This document shows, in pieces, positions 21,153-32,283 of a DNA stretch of 61,909 nt (position 1 is the first letter of the stretch; each line of letters begins with the position of its first letter). Source of the DNA: an uncultured Acinetobacter sp. (GTDB lineage Bacteria > Pseudomonadota > Gammaproteobacteria > Pseudomonadales > Moraxellaceae); contig NZ_CANQLZ010000009.1 of NCBI RefSeq assembly GCF_947624825.1, positions 1-61,909 on the forward strand. The letters are read 5' to 3'. Under the pieces are notes generated by a model, which was not told the DNA's origin, did not search any database, and saw only the letters and a program-made list of their open reading frames with translations. The position numbers and the translations under genes are program-made.

Positions 21153-23267
21153 ATGGCGATTATCGTCGTTTTAAATAAAGAAAATTTAGCCACTTTACAT
21201 AATACCGATACCCAATGGGTGGCATTAAATCAGGCATCTATTGTACAACTGAGTCATAGTCGCGAAGATATTAGTAACATAGTACGTTCAGGTCATCAAC
21301 TGATTATAACTTTAAAGAATGGTCAAAAAATTACCCTTGAACAGTTCTTTCACGCGGATGGTTCAACAGCACATAGTTTGGTTTTACCTGAGCAAAATGG
21401 CACATTTAATGTGGTGGAATTTGATCAAAAGGGTAAGGTGATTGACTATAACCCGATTCAGTATCTCAATCAGTTGGCAAGCGGTCAAACTTGGCTAAAC
21501 CCACAACCTAGCACGGTCGTGGCACAAGAACCGATGGAAAAAACCGCATGGTATGACAAATCTTGGGTCAAACCAGCTTTAGTGGTGTTAGGGGTGGAAG
21601 CCATTTACCTCACCGCATTTGATGATGACAACAGTACTGACCAAGTAAAAGATACCACTGCACCTACAGCACCAAGCGCGAGCATAGATGCCCAAGGTCA
21701 AGTGGTGACAGGTAAAACTGAAGCCAAAGCCAAAGTTTATGTACAAGATTTACAAGGTAATTTGTTAGGAGAGACGACTGCAGATGCCAGTGGTAATTAC
21801 AGTGTTCAATTAAAACGTGATGTCACCGATGGTGAAACTGTGGCTGTGTATGCCAAAGATGCTGCAGGCAATCAATCCAATTTGGTGGCTGTTAAAGGTG
21901 AAAAAGACACCATTGCACCTCAAGCAGTAGAAGCACAATTTAATGATGCTGGCAGCATCGTATCGGGTCGTGCTGAAGCAGGTACTCAGGTTCGCTTATA
22001 CAGTGCAGATGGCAAGACTGTATTGGCAGGTCCAGTGACAGCAGGCTCAGATGGTTCATTTGCCATCAGTGTAAATCCGCCTTTAACTACAAATACCGCG
22101 GCAAAAGTCATTAGCCAAGATGCTGCAGGTCATCTATCTGTAGACACTATTGTAATTGTTGGGCAAGATACTTTAGCACCCGCTCAACCAACATTAGAAG
22201 TCAACAGTGTAGGAACTCAAATAAAAGGCTATGCCGAAGCCAATAGCAGCATTGAAATCCAAGATGAGCACGGTCAAGTTATTACTAGCACAACAGCCAA
22301 TGCTGAAGGTTATTTTGAGATTCAGCTCACAGCTGCATTGACAGATGCTAGTACAGCCCAGCTTGTTGTTAAAGACGCCGCAGGTAATAGTAGTGATGCG
22401 CTGAGTTTAAAGCCAAAGCTTGACACCTTAGCACCTGAGGCAGCTAAAACGACGATCAATGCAGAGGGTACACAGGTCACAGGTACAGCTGAGCCAAATA
22501 GCAAAATTAAAATATCAATCATCAGCAATGGACAAGAAAGTACCATTGGCTCAGGTCAAGCTGACAGTACAGGTCAATTTAGTATTAACTTAACGCAGCC
22601 ACTGATCAATAACAGCATCGCCAATCTGTATGTCATAGATGCTGCCAATAATCAGTCAGTTGCCAGCCAAGTGATTGGGCGTAAAGACACCATTGCACCA
22701 AGCAAAATTAATTTAAACACGCTGAGTGTGCATGATGGCGTGGGGGATAAAACAGGCAATCTGAGCCAAAATGCCCAAACAGATGATGCACGCCCCAAAT
22801 TTGAGGGACGCGCTGAAGCCAATGCCACCTTAACTATTTATGATCAAGGCATTGCTGTGACAACTGTAAAAGTTAAATCCGATGGTACGTGGAGTTATAC
22901 GCCTGATGCTGAATTAGCTTTAGGCTCCCATCAGTTTAGCTTTACTCAAATGGATCAAAGTGGCAATACCAGTGCTATGAGTGATACCTTCAAATTGAAT
23001 ATTGTGCCCGTTGTTCAGCCAACTGTAGCAAGCCTAGATTTTGATACGCTCAGCTTGGATTTTGTTACACAAGAGAGTAGCTTTTTTTATACCACAACCC
23101 AAAGTCTAGTTTTGGAGCAGCCTCAAGACAATAGCATTGAACCGATTTTGGCCACTTTGTTGGGTGGGGCAGAGGCTTTAAGTAGTACTAGTGTATTGAT
23201 AGAACCTGTTGTGCTCACCACAACTTTCAAACAAGATGATTGGTTACAAGCGTACAGCTATATTTAA
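21153..23267 (+). CDS. Short Bap-like protein with Ig-like repeats
   Basis: A 704-aa protein. Residues 1-150 match the prefix region found at the start of BapA/Bap-type giant adhesins. It ends in a hydrophobic stretch (KPALVVLGVEAIYLTAF near 140-160) and an Asp-rich spacer (DDDNSTD). Four Ig-like repeats of about 85 residues follow, each opening with D-T-x-A-P and ending in a DAAGN-type motif. A fifth repeat of about 100 residues contains GRAEANATLTIYD. The last ~80 residues carry no repeat and no obvious type I secretion repeats. Bap-family proteins are usually thousands of residues, so this is a short paralogue or remnant. The ATG at 21153 has TTGAGGA upstream. A role in surface adhesion is inference. 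Confidence 0.75.
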   Translation: MAIIVVLNKENLATLHNTDTQWVALNQASIVQLSHSREDISNIVRSGHQLIITLKNGQKITLEQFFHADGSTAHSLVLPEQNGTFNVVEFDQKGKVIDYNPIQYLNQLASGQTWLNPQPSTVVAQEPMEKTAWYDKSWVKPALVVLGVEAIYLTAFDDDNSTDQVKDTTAPTAPSASIDAQGQVVTGKTEAKAKVYVQDLQGNLLGETTADASGNYSVQLKRDVTDGETVAVYAKDAAGNQSNLVAVKGEKDTIAPQAVEAQFNDAGSIVSGRAEAGTQVRLYSADGKTVLAGPVTAGSDGSFAISVNPPLTTNTAAKVISQDAAGHLSVDTIVIVGQDTLAPAQPTLEVNSVGTQIKGYAEANSSIEIQDEHGQVITSTTANAEGYFEIQLTAALTDASTAQLVVKDAAGNSSDALSLKPKLDTLAPEAAKTTINAEGTQVTGTAEPNSKIKISIISNGQESTIGSGQADSTGQFSINLTQPLINNSIANLYVIDAANNQSVASQVIGRKDTIAPSKINLNTLSVHDGVGDKTGNLSQNAQTDDARPKFEGRAEANATLTIYDQGIAVTTVKVKSDGTWSYTPDAELALGSHQFSFTQMDQSGNTSAMSDTFKLNIVPVVQPTVASLDFDTLSLDFVTQESSFFYTTTQSLVLEQPQDNSIEPILATLLGGAEALSSTSVLIEPVVLTTTFKQDDWLQAYSYI

Positions 23268-23273
23268 AGTGCA

Positions 23274-23305
23274 TAAAAAAAGCGGCGTTTAAACGCCGCT
23301 TTTTT
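23274..23305. terminator. Bidirectional terminator, bap-like gene / purB
   Basis: The stem AGCGGCGTTT / AAACGCCGCT is flanked by A-run and T-run and lies between convergent genes. Confidence 0.92.
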
Positions 23306-23316
23306 AGGACAACAGT

Positions 23317-24714
<1,398 letters not shown>

Positions 24715-24751
24715 TTAAACTTTGGAATGAAACGTAAAAAATCTAAAAACA

Positions 24752-25489
24752 TCAAGTTGCTGTCTGATATTGCAGGCGAGCAAGGTCTTGAATATCGCGT
24801 ACAAGCTTGCGCTTGCCTAAAAAAATAAGATTCCATGAACTTCCGCCCACTTGGCGCCATAAATGCGCCATTTGTAAGCCAGTAAATAAAGAGGCACGAA
24901 TCCGATTGGTATGTGCTACATCTTTAAATGCTTCGGCATTGCCACGCACCATAATGCGCGGATTGATTGATCCGGCAGTCTCTACATAGGTTTGGGCAAG
25001 ATTAGCGATAATACTGGGGTGGGAATAGTTGTGATCGAAAAAAGACAGCTGTTTTAATATTTTTTGCTGAGATTGCTCAATAATTTTAACAAATTCGGGG
25101 TTTTGATAGACTTTCTTTTCTAAATGCAATAAAGCCATAGCATAGCTCATGGGTAATTTGGTGTTGGCTAATTTTGGCAGTCTAGATTTTGGTGCAGTAT
25201 TAAATGGTTGGTTTAAACAGTTTTCAAAGGATTTTAAGCCTAAGGACAGATCGGACAATTGATGAAAAAAATCTAAGGTTTGTTGGCTATTATGGGTGGG
25301 GCGAATATTGAGACTGGCTTTAATCAGCTGTTCAAAATAGAACTGACCACTGTCTCCCATACCCTGTCGACCACCTAAAGCGGTCATATGGGTGAGTTGG
25401 GTGGCTTGAAAGACACCGGCTAACGCCAAGGCACGGTTTTGCCGTGGCGTTAATGCTATGGTCGACTGCTGAAAAGGCAAGCCAGTCAT
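24752..25489 (-). CDS. hflD: High-frequency lysogenization protein HflD homologue
   Basis: A 245-aa helical protein of the HflD family. In E. coli it is a membrane-associated protein that affects phage lambda CII; its native role is unclear. Marks are [15 protein letters not shown] near residue 13, HLEKKV near 130, and [33 protein letters not shown] C-terminal residues. The ATG at 25489 has AAAGGA upstream and the usual family N-terminus; an upstream frame to 25549 is not needed. It sits between mnmA (10 bases) and purB, the classical context, which supports the call more than the motifs alone. Confidence 0.88.
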   Translation of the reverse strand: MTGLPFQQSTIALTPRQNRALALAGVFQATQLTHMTALGGRQGMGDSGQFYFEQLIKASLNIRPTHNSQQTLDFFHQLSDLSLGLKSFENCLNQPFNTAPKSRLPKLANTKLPMSYAMALLHLEKKVYQNPEFVKIIEQSQQKILKQLSFFDHNYSHPSIIANLAQTYVETAGSINPRIMVRGNAEAFKDVAHTNRIRASLFTGLQMAHLWRQVGGSSWNLIFLGKRKLVRDIQDLARLQYQTAT

Positions 25490-25499
25490 GTTGAATCCT

Positions 25500-26645
25500 T
25501 TAGATAAATGCTGGTGTTGGTGCATTGGTATGGTGAATGACACCACCACCTAAACACACTTCACCTAAATAAAACACCACACTTTGTCCGGGTGTGACTG
25601 CGCGTTGGGGTTCATCAAACTCAACCCGTACACCATGTTCAGAATTTTCATCTTTAAATACAGTACAGGCTTGATCTGGCTGACGGTAGCGTGTTTTGGC
25701 GGTGCAGCGGAATCCTGTGGTCGGAATATCTTGTTCGCCTGCCACCCAATCAATGCTTTGGCTCCAAAGCATGCTGCTTTGCATCAGAGGATGCTCATGT
25801 CCTTGACCCACCACCAAACGATTGCCCGGAATGTCTTTATATAAAACAAACCATGCGCCTTCTGCTGCACCTTTTAAGCCGCCAATGCCAATACCACCAC
25901 GTTGACCTAAGGTGTAGTACATGAGGCCGTGATGTTCACCAATTTCGGTGCCGTCTTCTAAGACAATTTTACCCGGTTGTGCCGGTAAATATTGCTGTAA
26001 GAAATCGTTAAAACGGCGTTCACCAATAAAGCAAATACCGGTTGAGTCTTTTTTCTTAGCAGTGATTAAATCGAGTTCTTCGGCAATTTTGCGCACTTGT
26101 GGTTTTTCAATTTCACCTACAGGGAACAACGTCTTGTTAATTTCCCGACCATGTACCGCATGTAAGAAATAGGTTTGGTCTTTATTGTTATCGACACCAC
26201 GTAACAGCGGTGCATATTCTTCACCGCGTGAATTGGTTTGGGTTTCACCACGACGGCAATAATGACCTGTGGCAATAAAGTCTGCACCTAAGTTCACCGC
26301 ATGATCTAAGAAGGCACGGAATTTAATTTCTTTATTACATAAAATATCTGGGTTTGGGGTACGACCTGCGGCATATTCCGCTAAGAAATGCTCAAAGACA
26401 CGATCCCAATATTCCATGGCAAAATTGGCAGTGTGTAATTTGATGCCAATTTTATCGCATACGGCTTGGGCATCGGCCAAATCGTCCATCGCTGTGCAAT
26501 ATTCCGTGCCGTCATCTTCTTCCCAGTTCTTCATGAACAAGCCTTCAACTTGATAACCTTGTTGAAGTAGAAGGGCAGCAGACACAGATGAGTCTACACC
26601 ACCAGACATACCGACGATGACACGTTGTTGCATAGGATTAGGCAT
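25500..26645 (-). CDS. mnmA: tRNA-specific 2-thiouridylase MnmA
   Basis: MnmA puts sulfur on U34 of tRNA Lys, Glu and Gln. The product is 381 aa. The PP-loop motif SGGVDSS is at residues 14-20. The two catalytic cysteines are C103 (DILCNKE) and C205 (TGICFIG). The central and beta-barrel domains follow ([13 protein letters not shown] near 245). It overlaps the upstream NUDIX gene by eight bases, so the two are coupled, and hflD starts 10 bases after it. Confidence 0.97.
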   Translation of the reverse strand: MPNPMQQRVIVGMSGGVDSSVSAALLLQQGYQVEGLFMKNWEEDDGTEYCTAMDDLADAQAVCDKIGIKLHTANFAMEYWDRVFEHFLAEYAAGRTPNPDILCNKEIKFRAFLDHAVNLGADFIATGHYCRRGETQTNSRGEEYAPLLRGVDNNKDQTYFLHAVHGREINKTLFPVGEIEKPQVRKIAEELDLITAKKKDSTGICFIGERRFNDFLQQYLPAQPGKIVLEDGTEIGEHHGLMYYTLGQRGGIGIGGLKGAAEGAWFVLYKDIPGNRLVVGQGHEHPLMQSSMLWSQSIDWVAGEQDIPTTGFRCTAKTRYRQPDQACTVFKDENSEHGVRVEFDEPQRAVTPGQSVVFYLGEVCLGGGVIHHTNAPTPAFI

Positions 26646-27123
26646 CCAAATTTGAAATTAAGGGAGAGTTTTGGTGCTCATCAATGAGCGATAAAGGATA
26701 ACGCTTGCCGGCTTTGGCATCTTGAATTGCTTTAATGACCAAAGGACTACGCGCGCGTGCAGTCTCTAACAGTTCATCTAAGCTCATCCAAACAGCACCT
26801 AAAATACCTGTATCGAGTTGAGCATCTGGAATTTGCTCAAGTACTTTGCCAATAAAACAAAAGCGATAATAAGTACGATCAGGAAACAAAGGTGGGGTAT
26901 AGGTATAAATGCCAAGTAACGATTCAATCTCGATACGGTAACCGGTTTCTTCCATGGTTTCACGGATTGCAGCGTCTATAATCGTTTCGCCTGCTTCAAC
27001 GTGGCCTGCGGGTTGGTTAAATACGCTATGCACAACGCCTTCGGTCTGTTCTTCAACAAACAAAAATTTACCGTCTTGTTCAATAACGGTGGCAACAGTC
27101 ACATGCGCAGTCCAAGCAGTCAT
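26638..27123 (-). CDS. nudJ: NUDIX hydrolase, NudJ-like
   Basis: A 161-aa NUDIX hydrolase. The NUDIX box (GHVEAGET ... REtmEETGY) spans about residues 38-60 with all key glutamates. The N-terminus [15 protein letters not shown] resembles E. coli NudJ (YmfB), which is also encoded next to mnmA and hydrolyses nucleoside di/triphosphates and HMP-PP. The ATG at 27123 gives the standard start; a longer form from 27150 is possible. No good ribosome binding site is seen for either. It overlaps mnmA by eight bases and leads the cluster. Confidence 0.88.
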   Translation of the reverse strand: MTAWTAHVTVATVIEQDGKFLFVEEQTEGVVHSVFNQPAGHVEAGETIIDAAIRETMEETGYRIEIESLLGIYTYTPPLFPDRTYYRFCFIGKVLEQIPDAQLDTGILGAVWMSLDELLETARARSPLVIKAIQDAKAGKRYPLSLIDEHQNSPLISNLDA

Positions 27124-27389
27124 CGCAAAGCACCATGGAATAAAACGCATATTCTACGCAATTTCTATGAAGTTGGCTATGCTCAGCTCTGATTTGTTGC
27201 TTAGATGGCTGATTTTTGATGAAAATAGGTCAAAATAAGTTGCTGTTAACATTTAGTTTAATCGCAATGATATGCTTTAAAAGCCCATTATTTTGAGCAG
27301 TTAGCCAAAAGCTCAGCATAGTTTTGAGGTGAATTTTAGCATTTTCATAACAAGTTAAGCTGAGTACTTGAGCACTCAGCAACAGTCGC

Positions 27390-27929
27390 TTAATTTTGCT
27401 GTAAATAATCGCGTGACACTTTGACATAATTTTGTGCAGAATAAGGTAAAAATGCGCGTTCTTTTTCAGTGAGCTCACGTACTTTTTTGACCGGACTGCC
27501 CATATATAAATAACCACTTTCTAAGCGCTTACCCGGTGGCACTAAAGATCCTGCCCCAATCATCACATCATCTTCAATCACCACATCGTCTAGTACCACT
27601 GTATTAATGCCTACCAAGACACGATTGCCAATGGTGCAGCCATGTAAAGTCACATGATGTCCAATGGTGACATCTTCACCAATAATTAAAGGTGAGCCTT
27701 GTGGTTTGGTGGCAGTTTTATGACTCACATGCAGCATGGCATGGTCTTGTACATTGGAATTTTTGCCAATTCGAATATGATTGACATCGCCACGGATACA
27801 GGCAAATGGCCAAACCGAAACATGATCGGCTAAATGCACATCACCAATGACCACAGACATCGGGTCAAGATAGCAATTGGGTGCCACTTGTGGATAAACA
27901 TTTAAATAGGGACGAACAGAAGCAGCCAT
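27390..27929 (-). CDS. Gamma-class carbonic anhydrase family protein
   Basis: A 179-aa left-handed beta-helix protein built from hexapeptide repeats (VIGDVHLADHVSVW and similar). Possible metal-binding histidines are in VQDHAMLHV near residue 65 and GHHVTLHGC near 93-98. This matches the YrdA/PaaY/Cam group. Some members hydrate CO2, others act as thioesterases, and E. coli YrdA shows no clear activity; the reaction here is not settled. It is transcribed alone. The 239-base gap to the NUDIX gene holds an imperfect hairpin near 27360-27382 but no gene. Confidence 0.88.
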   Translation of the reverse strand: MAASVRPYLNVYPQVAPNCYLDPMSVVIGDVHLADHVSVWPFACIRGDVNHIRIGKNSNVQDHAMLHVSHKTATKPQGSPLIIGEDVTIGHHVTLHGCTIGNRVLVGINTVVLDDVVIEDDVMIGAGSLVPPGKRLESGYLYMGSPVKKVRELTEKERAFLPYSAQNYVKVSRDYLQQN

Positions 27930-27960
27930 CGATTTTTTCCTTAAAGTCGTTTGTGAAGAT

Positions 27961-27990
27961 AAAAAAAAGCATGCTCAAGAGCATGCTTAA
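27961..27990 (-). terminator. Terminator of the dacC-like gene
   Basis: The stem AAGCATGCTC / GAGCATGCTT with a 2-base loop has an A-run at 27961-27968, which is a T-run on the minus strand. Confidence 0.85.
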
Positions 27991-28005
27991 TGTAGCGTGT
28001 TTTAA

Positions 28006-29154
28006 TTAAAACAAGTTACTAAAAAATTGTTTAATGTGATCAAGCATACGTGCAAAGAAGCCGGCTTCTTCAACTGGTTTAAGCGCAACCAGTGGTTTTT
28101 CAGCAATCACTTTGCCATCTAAAGATGCCACATATTTACCAACCACTTGACCTTGCGTTAAAGGTGCGGTGAGTTTAGGTTGCACCACCAATTGGGTTTT
28201 AATGGCGTTGGCCTGACCTTTGGGTAAAGTGACACTAAAGTTTTCGGCTAAGCCAATCTCTACGTCATTGGTTTGGCCGTACCATACTTTGGCTTTGGCT
28301 AAAACTTGATTGGCAGGTTGTACTTTTACAGTTTCAAAATTGGCATAGCCCCACGCCAACAAATCACGGGTTTGTGTGGCACGTTGTTGGATGTTGGGTG
28401 CACCAAAGATCACCGAAATAAGGCGCATTGGACCACGTTTAGAAGATGTGGTTAAGCAGTAACCTGCTTCTTCGGTGTGACCTGTTTTTAAACCATCGAC
28501 ACTTGGGTCGGTATACAACAGGGCATTACGGTTGCCTTGCTTGATGCCATTAAAGGTGAATTCTTTTTCAGAATAAATTGGATAATATTTTGAACTGTCA
28601 TGAATGATATGCTGGGCCAATGTCGCCATATCTTTGGCAGTTGAAAAATGCCCTTCAGCTGGCATACCCGTCGAGTTCATAAACTGAGTATTGCTCATGC
28701 CTATACGCTTGGCTTCTTCGTTCATCATATGTACGAAGGTGCCTTCATTGCCAGCAATATGTTCAGCCATAGCTTTAGAGGCATCATTGCCTGATTGCAC
28801 AATAATACCGCGCAGCATTTCAAGTACCGTCGCCGTGCCATCTAAAGGCACATACATACATGATTCAGTACTGCTGCCACGGCACCATGCCGACTCATTC
28901 ATACGAACTTTTTCGTCTTCGGTGAGTTCACCTTTCAATAGTTTTTGTTCGATGATGAAGCTGGTCATCATTTTGGTCATTGATGCGGGTGCTAATTTTT
29001 CATTTTCGTTTTTTGAAGCAAGGATTTGACCTGTTTCATAGTCCATCAAAACATAAGATTTGTTATTGAGTCCTGGTGGTGCTGATAACACAGTTGCTGC
29101 ATATGAAAAACTAGGCAAGAGCAAGAATGCAGCAAGGGCACTTTTACGGGTCAT
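28006..29154 (-). CDS. dacC: D-alanyl-D-alanine carboxypeptidase (PBP5/6 type)
   Basis: A periplasmic enzyme that trims the terminal D-Ala from peptidoglycan pentapeptides. From ATG 29154 it is 382 aa. A signal peptide (ending FSYA) occupies residues 1-19. The S11 peptidase motifs are SMTK (residues 58-61), SGN near 120 and KTG near 222. A C-terminal beta domain (PBP5_C) follows, ending in an amphipathic helix (FFARMLDHIKQFFSNLF) that anchors the enzyme to the inner membrane. An in-frame ATG at 29175 would add seven residues. It is intact and divergent from surE. Confidence 0.93.
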   Translation of the reverse strand: MTRKSALAAFLLLPSFSYAATVLSAPPGLNNKSYVLMDYETGQILASKNENEKLAPASMTKMMTSFIIEQKLLKGELTEDEKVRMNESAWCRGSSTESCMYVPLDGTATVLEMLRGIIVQSGNDASKAMAEHIAGNEGTFVHMMNEEAKRIGMSNTQFMNSTGMPAEGHFSTAKDMATLAQHIIHDSSKYYPIYSEKEFTFNGIKQGNRNALLYTDPSVDGLKTGHTEEAGYCLTTSSKRGPMRLISVIFGAPNIQQRATQTRDLLAWGYANFETVKVQPANQVLAKAKVWYGQTNDVEIGLAENFSVTLPKGQANAIKTQLVVQPKLTAPLTQGQVVGKYVASLDGKVIAEKPLVALKPVEEAGFFARMLDHIKQFFSNLF

Positions 29155-29175
29155 TCTAGAGGGTTCCAATATCAT

Positions 29176-29481
29176 GAGGTGAGCACAATGAGCCTAGCAT
29201 TCTAGGACAAACGACACACAACTGCTATGGGGCAAAGCCAGTCAGACTCAACATATTGTTCGCATTTTGTGAGATTGCCTTAAAATGGGCGTAGATGCCT
29301 GATCCTAAAATGCAATAATTGAATTTTTAATTGATACCTAGATGACTAAGCTACTCAAAAATCAGGCTATAGCATGATAAAAATAACCAAAGATTAAACA
29401 TTGTGCCAGCATTTTAGATTGAGAAAAAGGCAATGCGCTTTAGAATAAGCCAAACAGTATTTGAGTATAAAGGATCAGAAT
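29176..29481. promoter_or_regulatory. Divergent promoter region dacC-like / surE
   Basis: About 300 AT-rich bases without a gene between divergent genes. No -10/-35 pair stands out. Confidence 0.4.
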
Positions 29482-30261
29482 ATGAATATTTTAATTGCCA
29501 ATGATGACGGAGTATTTGCACCCGGCATTCAAGCCCTAGCACAGGCATTACGACCTTTAGGACGAGTGGTGGTAGTGGCACCTGAAGCAGAACGTAGTGG
29601 CTATTCATCGGCGCTGACCTTAGATCGTCCTTTACGTCCTGTTGAAATTTCCCCTGATGTATGGGCAATTAATGGAACGCCCGCTGATTGTGTCTATTTA
29701 TCGATGAATGGCTTATTTGATTTTGAATTTGATTTGGTGGTCAGTGGGATTAATAGTGGTGCCAACTTAGGCGATGATGTGTTGTATTCAGGCACGGTGG
29801 GTGCAGCTTTTGAAGGGCGTTTAATGAAACAACCGGCCATTGCAGTATCTTTAGCAGGCGCCAATGTACGTGGTTATTTAAGTCCACAAGATTATCAAGT
29901 GGCTGCAAATTGGGTGCATGATTTTATTGCCAAAGGCATGCCTGAGCTACCAGCGCGCCATATTTTAAATATTAATATTCCAGATGTGGCGAAGCTTAAA
30001 GGACATAAAATTACCTATCAAGGACGTAAACATTTATCTAAACCGATCACCAGTCAAGTCGATCCACGCGGGCGTCAAGTATTTTGGATTGGTTTATCCG
30101 GTGAGGCAGTGACTGAGGCCAAAATGGGTTTAGGTGAAATTGGTTCAGATTTTGCAGCGGTGCAACAAGGTTATGTCAGCATCACACCAATTCAAATGGA
30201 TGCGACCAATTATGCAGTTCTACCTGACTTATATCAGCAATTTTGCGCAGATTTAGCGTGA
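29482..30261 (+). CDS. surE: 5'/3'-nucleotidase SurE
   Basis: SurE removes phosphate from nucleoside monophosphates and is linked to stationary-phase survival. The 259-aa product shows the metal site NDDG at residues 7-10, [10 protein letters not shown] near 37 and [12 protein letters not shown] near 92. The ATG at 29482 has AAAGGA upstream. In many gammaproteobacteria the order is surE-pcm-nlpD-rpoS; here pcm is missing and an NlpD-like gene follows after about 100 bases. Confidence 0.95.
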   Translation: MNILIANDDGVFAPGIQALAQALRPLGRVVVVAPEAERSGYSSALTLDRPLRPVEISPDVWAINGTPADCVYLSMNGLFDFEFDLVVSGINSGANLGDDVLYSGTVGAAFEGRLMKQPAIAVSLAGANVRGYLSPQDYQVAANWVHDFIAKGMPELPARHILNINIPDVAKLKGHKITYQGRKHLSKPITSQVDPRGRQVFWIGLSGEAVTEAKMGLGEIGSDFAAVQQGYVSITPIQMDATNYAVLPDLYQQFCADLA

Positions 30262-30365
30262 ATGTTATAACTTTGTGATAAAAACAAAGAACTGAAGATT
30301 TACAGCTTTTATTTTTGTTAGTCTGCTTTATTCTAACTGAATTTACTTTGTGGAGAGTTTGATTG

Positions 30366-31196
30366 ATGTCCATCCTACATATGGTGCAAAACACGCCAAA
30401 TACGGTGTTTAAATCGGTTTTTTTATCTGCAGCATTGCTTGCAGTCGTAGGTGTGACGGGATGTGCGTCAAAACCACAAGTCAACAATAGTGCGCGTTAT
30501 GCTGTAGCCCCTGACTTTTATACGGTACGCTCAGGCGATACTTTAAGTGGGATTGCAGCACGCTATGGTCTCAATTATCAAAGCATTGCTGATATGAATG
30601 ACATTGCCGCGCCGTACCGAATTTTTGTGGGTCAGTCATTGCGCTTAAAAAATACCGGTGCTAAGCGCAGCATCAGTACACAGCCAATCACACAAACTGC
30701 GCCTATTCAACGTCAAAGTATTGCGCTACCAAGCACCACTACCACTGTGACCCAAACACCTAAAGCCCCAACCACGCCTACAGTGGTCACGCCAAAAACA
30801 CCAGTGGCTACAGCGACCACCCAACAAAACTTGCGTTGGGTACGTCCAAGCCAAGGCACTGTATTACAAGGCTTTGATGTAGCCAAAGACGTTAAGGGTA
30901 TACGTTTTGGAGGCAAGATTGGTGATCCAGTATTGGCTGCGGCACAAGGTCAAGTCATTTATGCGGCTGATGGTTTAAAAGAATACGGTCAATTGGTGTT
31001 GATTAAACATGTAGATGGTTATATTACTGCCTATGCACATAACAATAAGTTATTGGTGAGTAGCGGCCAGCAGGTTACAGCAGGGCAAAAAATTGCTGAG
31101 ATGGGCAATAGTGGGACCAATCAAACCATGCTTGAATTTCAAGTACGTTTAGATGGAAAACCAGTGAATCCAAATAGTGTTATACGAATTGATTAA
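30366..31196 (+). CDS. LysM/M23-domain lipoprotein, NlpD-like
   Basis: A 276-aa probable outer-membrane lipoprotein. The lipobox VTGC is near residue 33. A LysM domain (YTVRSGDTLSGIAARYG near 53-97) binds peptidoglycan. A Thr/Pro-rich linker spans about 100-150, and an M23 peptidase-like domain ends the protein. The M23 zinc ligands look degenerate: the usual H-x-G-x-D reads FGGKIG, the HxH region has only AYAHN, and LHFE is LEFQ. That is the pattern of NlpD, which activates amidases rather than cutting peptidoglycan. The place next to surE fits. No rpoS follows, as expected in Acinetobacter. Confidence 0.85.
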   Translation: MSILHMVQNTPNTVFKSVFLSAALLAVVGVTGCASKPQVNNSARYAVAPDFYTVRSGDTLSGIAARYGLNYQSIADMNDIAAPYRIFVGQSLRLKNTGAKRSISTQPITQTAPIQRQSIALPSTTTTVTQTPKAPTTPTVVTPKTPVATATTQQNLRWVRPSQGTVLQGFDVAKDVKGIRFGGKIGDPVLAAAQGQVIYAADGLKEYGQLVLIKHVDGYITAYAHNNKLLVSSGQQVTAGQKIAEMGNSGTNQTMLEFQVRLDGKPVNPNSVIRID

Positions 31197-31295
31197 ATTT
31201 AACGAATACAAAGCATAAATTTCACCGTATAATACAACGAGTTGCTTTTATCAATTTCTTTTGTTAAAAGCACTCATAAGTTCAGAGGGAAATTT

Positions 31296-32225
31296 ATGTT
31301 AGATCAACTTCGAGCAATGGGAGTATTTGCTTGTGTGGTTGAAAAAAGCTCATTTAGCGGTGCTGCGCGTGAACTTGGAATCACGACCAGTGCGGTGAGC
31401 CAGCAAATTCGTTCGCTTGAACACGAGATGGAAGTAACTCTACTGCATCGTTCAACACGTAAATTGAGTTTGACTGAGGCCGGACAAGCCTTTTTTTATA
31501 GCTGCCAAGAGATGCTTGCTGCTGCAGAGCGCGGTAAAGTCCGCATTAATGAATTGCGTGATGACTTAATTGGTGAATTACGTATTTCAGCCACACCAGA
31601 ACTTGCAGCACAACATGCTGTACCGGCATTATCGCATTGGATGCAGGCACATCGTGGTTTGGCGGTACATTTTGAAACTGATAATGACAATGTTGATTTA
31701 ATTGATAGTCGCATTGATATTGCCTTGCGTGTTGCTACAGAAATAGATGATACGCAATTTTGTGTACAACCATTATTACGCGCAGAACAAATTTTGGTGG
31801 CGTCGCCGAGCTATTTAAATCAAAATAATCCGGTATCTCGTCCAGAAGATTTAAAGCAACATGATTTATTGTTGGTCAATACACTTAAAAATCAGCACGA
31901 ACTGAATTTTACCCATGTGACCAAAGCAGAGCAGCTTAATTTGAGCATGCATAATCGTTTAAGTAGCAACAGTGCTGCCGTAGCGCGTGCTTTATGCTTA
32001 CATGGTCATGGTATTGCTCGAGTCTTTTATTTAGATGTACAAAAAGATTTAATGAGTGGCGCATTGGTAGAGGTATTACCCGAGTGGAAACTACCGCCTT
32101 TAAATCTGTATGCGGTCACCTTAAAGCATGAACAATCTCCAATGAAAGTGGATCGTTGTTTAGATGCCTTAAAACAATACTTTTGCCAAATGGCAGCAGG
32201 GCGTGTTTACCAAGAAGCCAGTTAA
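31296..32225 (+). CDS. LysR-family transcriptional regulator
   Basis: A 309-aa regulator. The N-terminal winged helix-turn-helix (SSFSGAARELGITTSAVSQQI near residues 18-38) is canonical, and the C-terminal two-lobe effector domain starts near 90. The style (FEVV-like start, LRISATPELAAQHAVPAL) fits the broad CrgA-like LysR group. The target genes and ligand are unknown; the adjacent argD is on the other strand with a shared terminator between them. The ATG at 31296 has CAGAGGG upstream. Confidence 0.88.
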   Translation: MLDQLRAMGVFACVVEKSSFSGAARELGITTSAVSQQIRSLEHEMEVTLLHRSTRKLSLTEAGQAFFYSCQEMLAAAERGKVRINELRDDLIGELRISATPELAAQHAVPALSHWMQAHRGLAVHFETDNDNVDLIDSRIDIALRVATEIDDTQFCVQPLLRAEQILVASPSYLNQNNPVSRPEDLKQHDLLLVNTLKNQHELNFTHVTKAEQLNLSMHNRLSSNSAAVARALCLHGHGIARVFYLDVQKDLMSGALVEVLPEWKLPPLNLYAVTLKHEQSPMKVDRCLDALKQYFCQMAAGRVYQEAS

Positions 32226-32243
32226 AAAATAAAGTTTTATCCT

Positions 32244-32272
32244 AAAAAAAGCCGCATATTGCGGCTTTTTTT
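32244..32272. terminator. Bidirectional terminator, lysR-type gene / argD
   Basis: The stem AAGCCGCA / TGCGGCTT is flanked by A-run and T-run, between convergent genes. Confidence 0.9.
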
Positions 32273-32283
32273 ATGTGGGTGTT

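Noticed and set aside
21653..22700. The regular D-T-x-A-P units as a CRISPR or DNA repeat array
   Set aside because: The repetition is at protein level with diverged nucleotide sequence and spans whole Ig-like domains.
30366..31196. Active M23 endopeptidase
   Set aside because: The zinc-binding residues appear degenerate, as in NlpD amidase activators.
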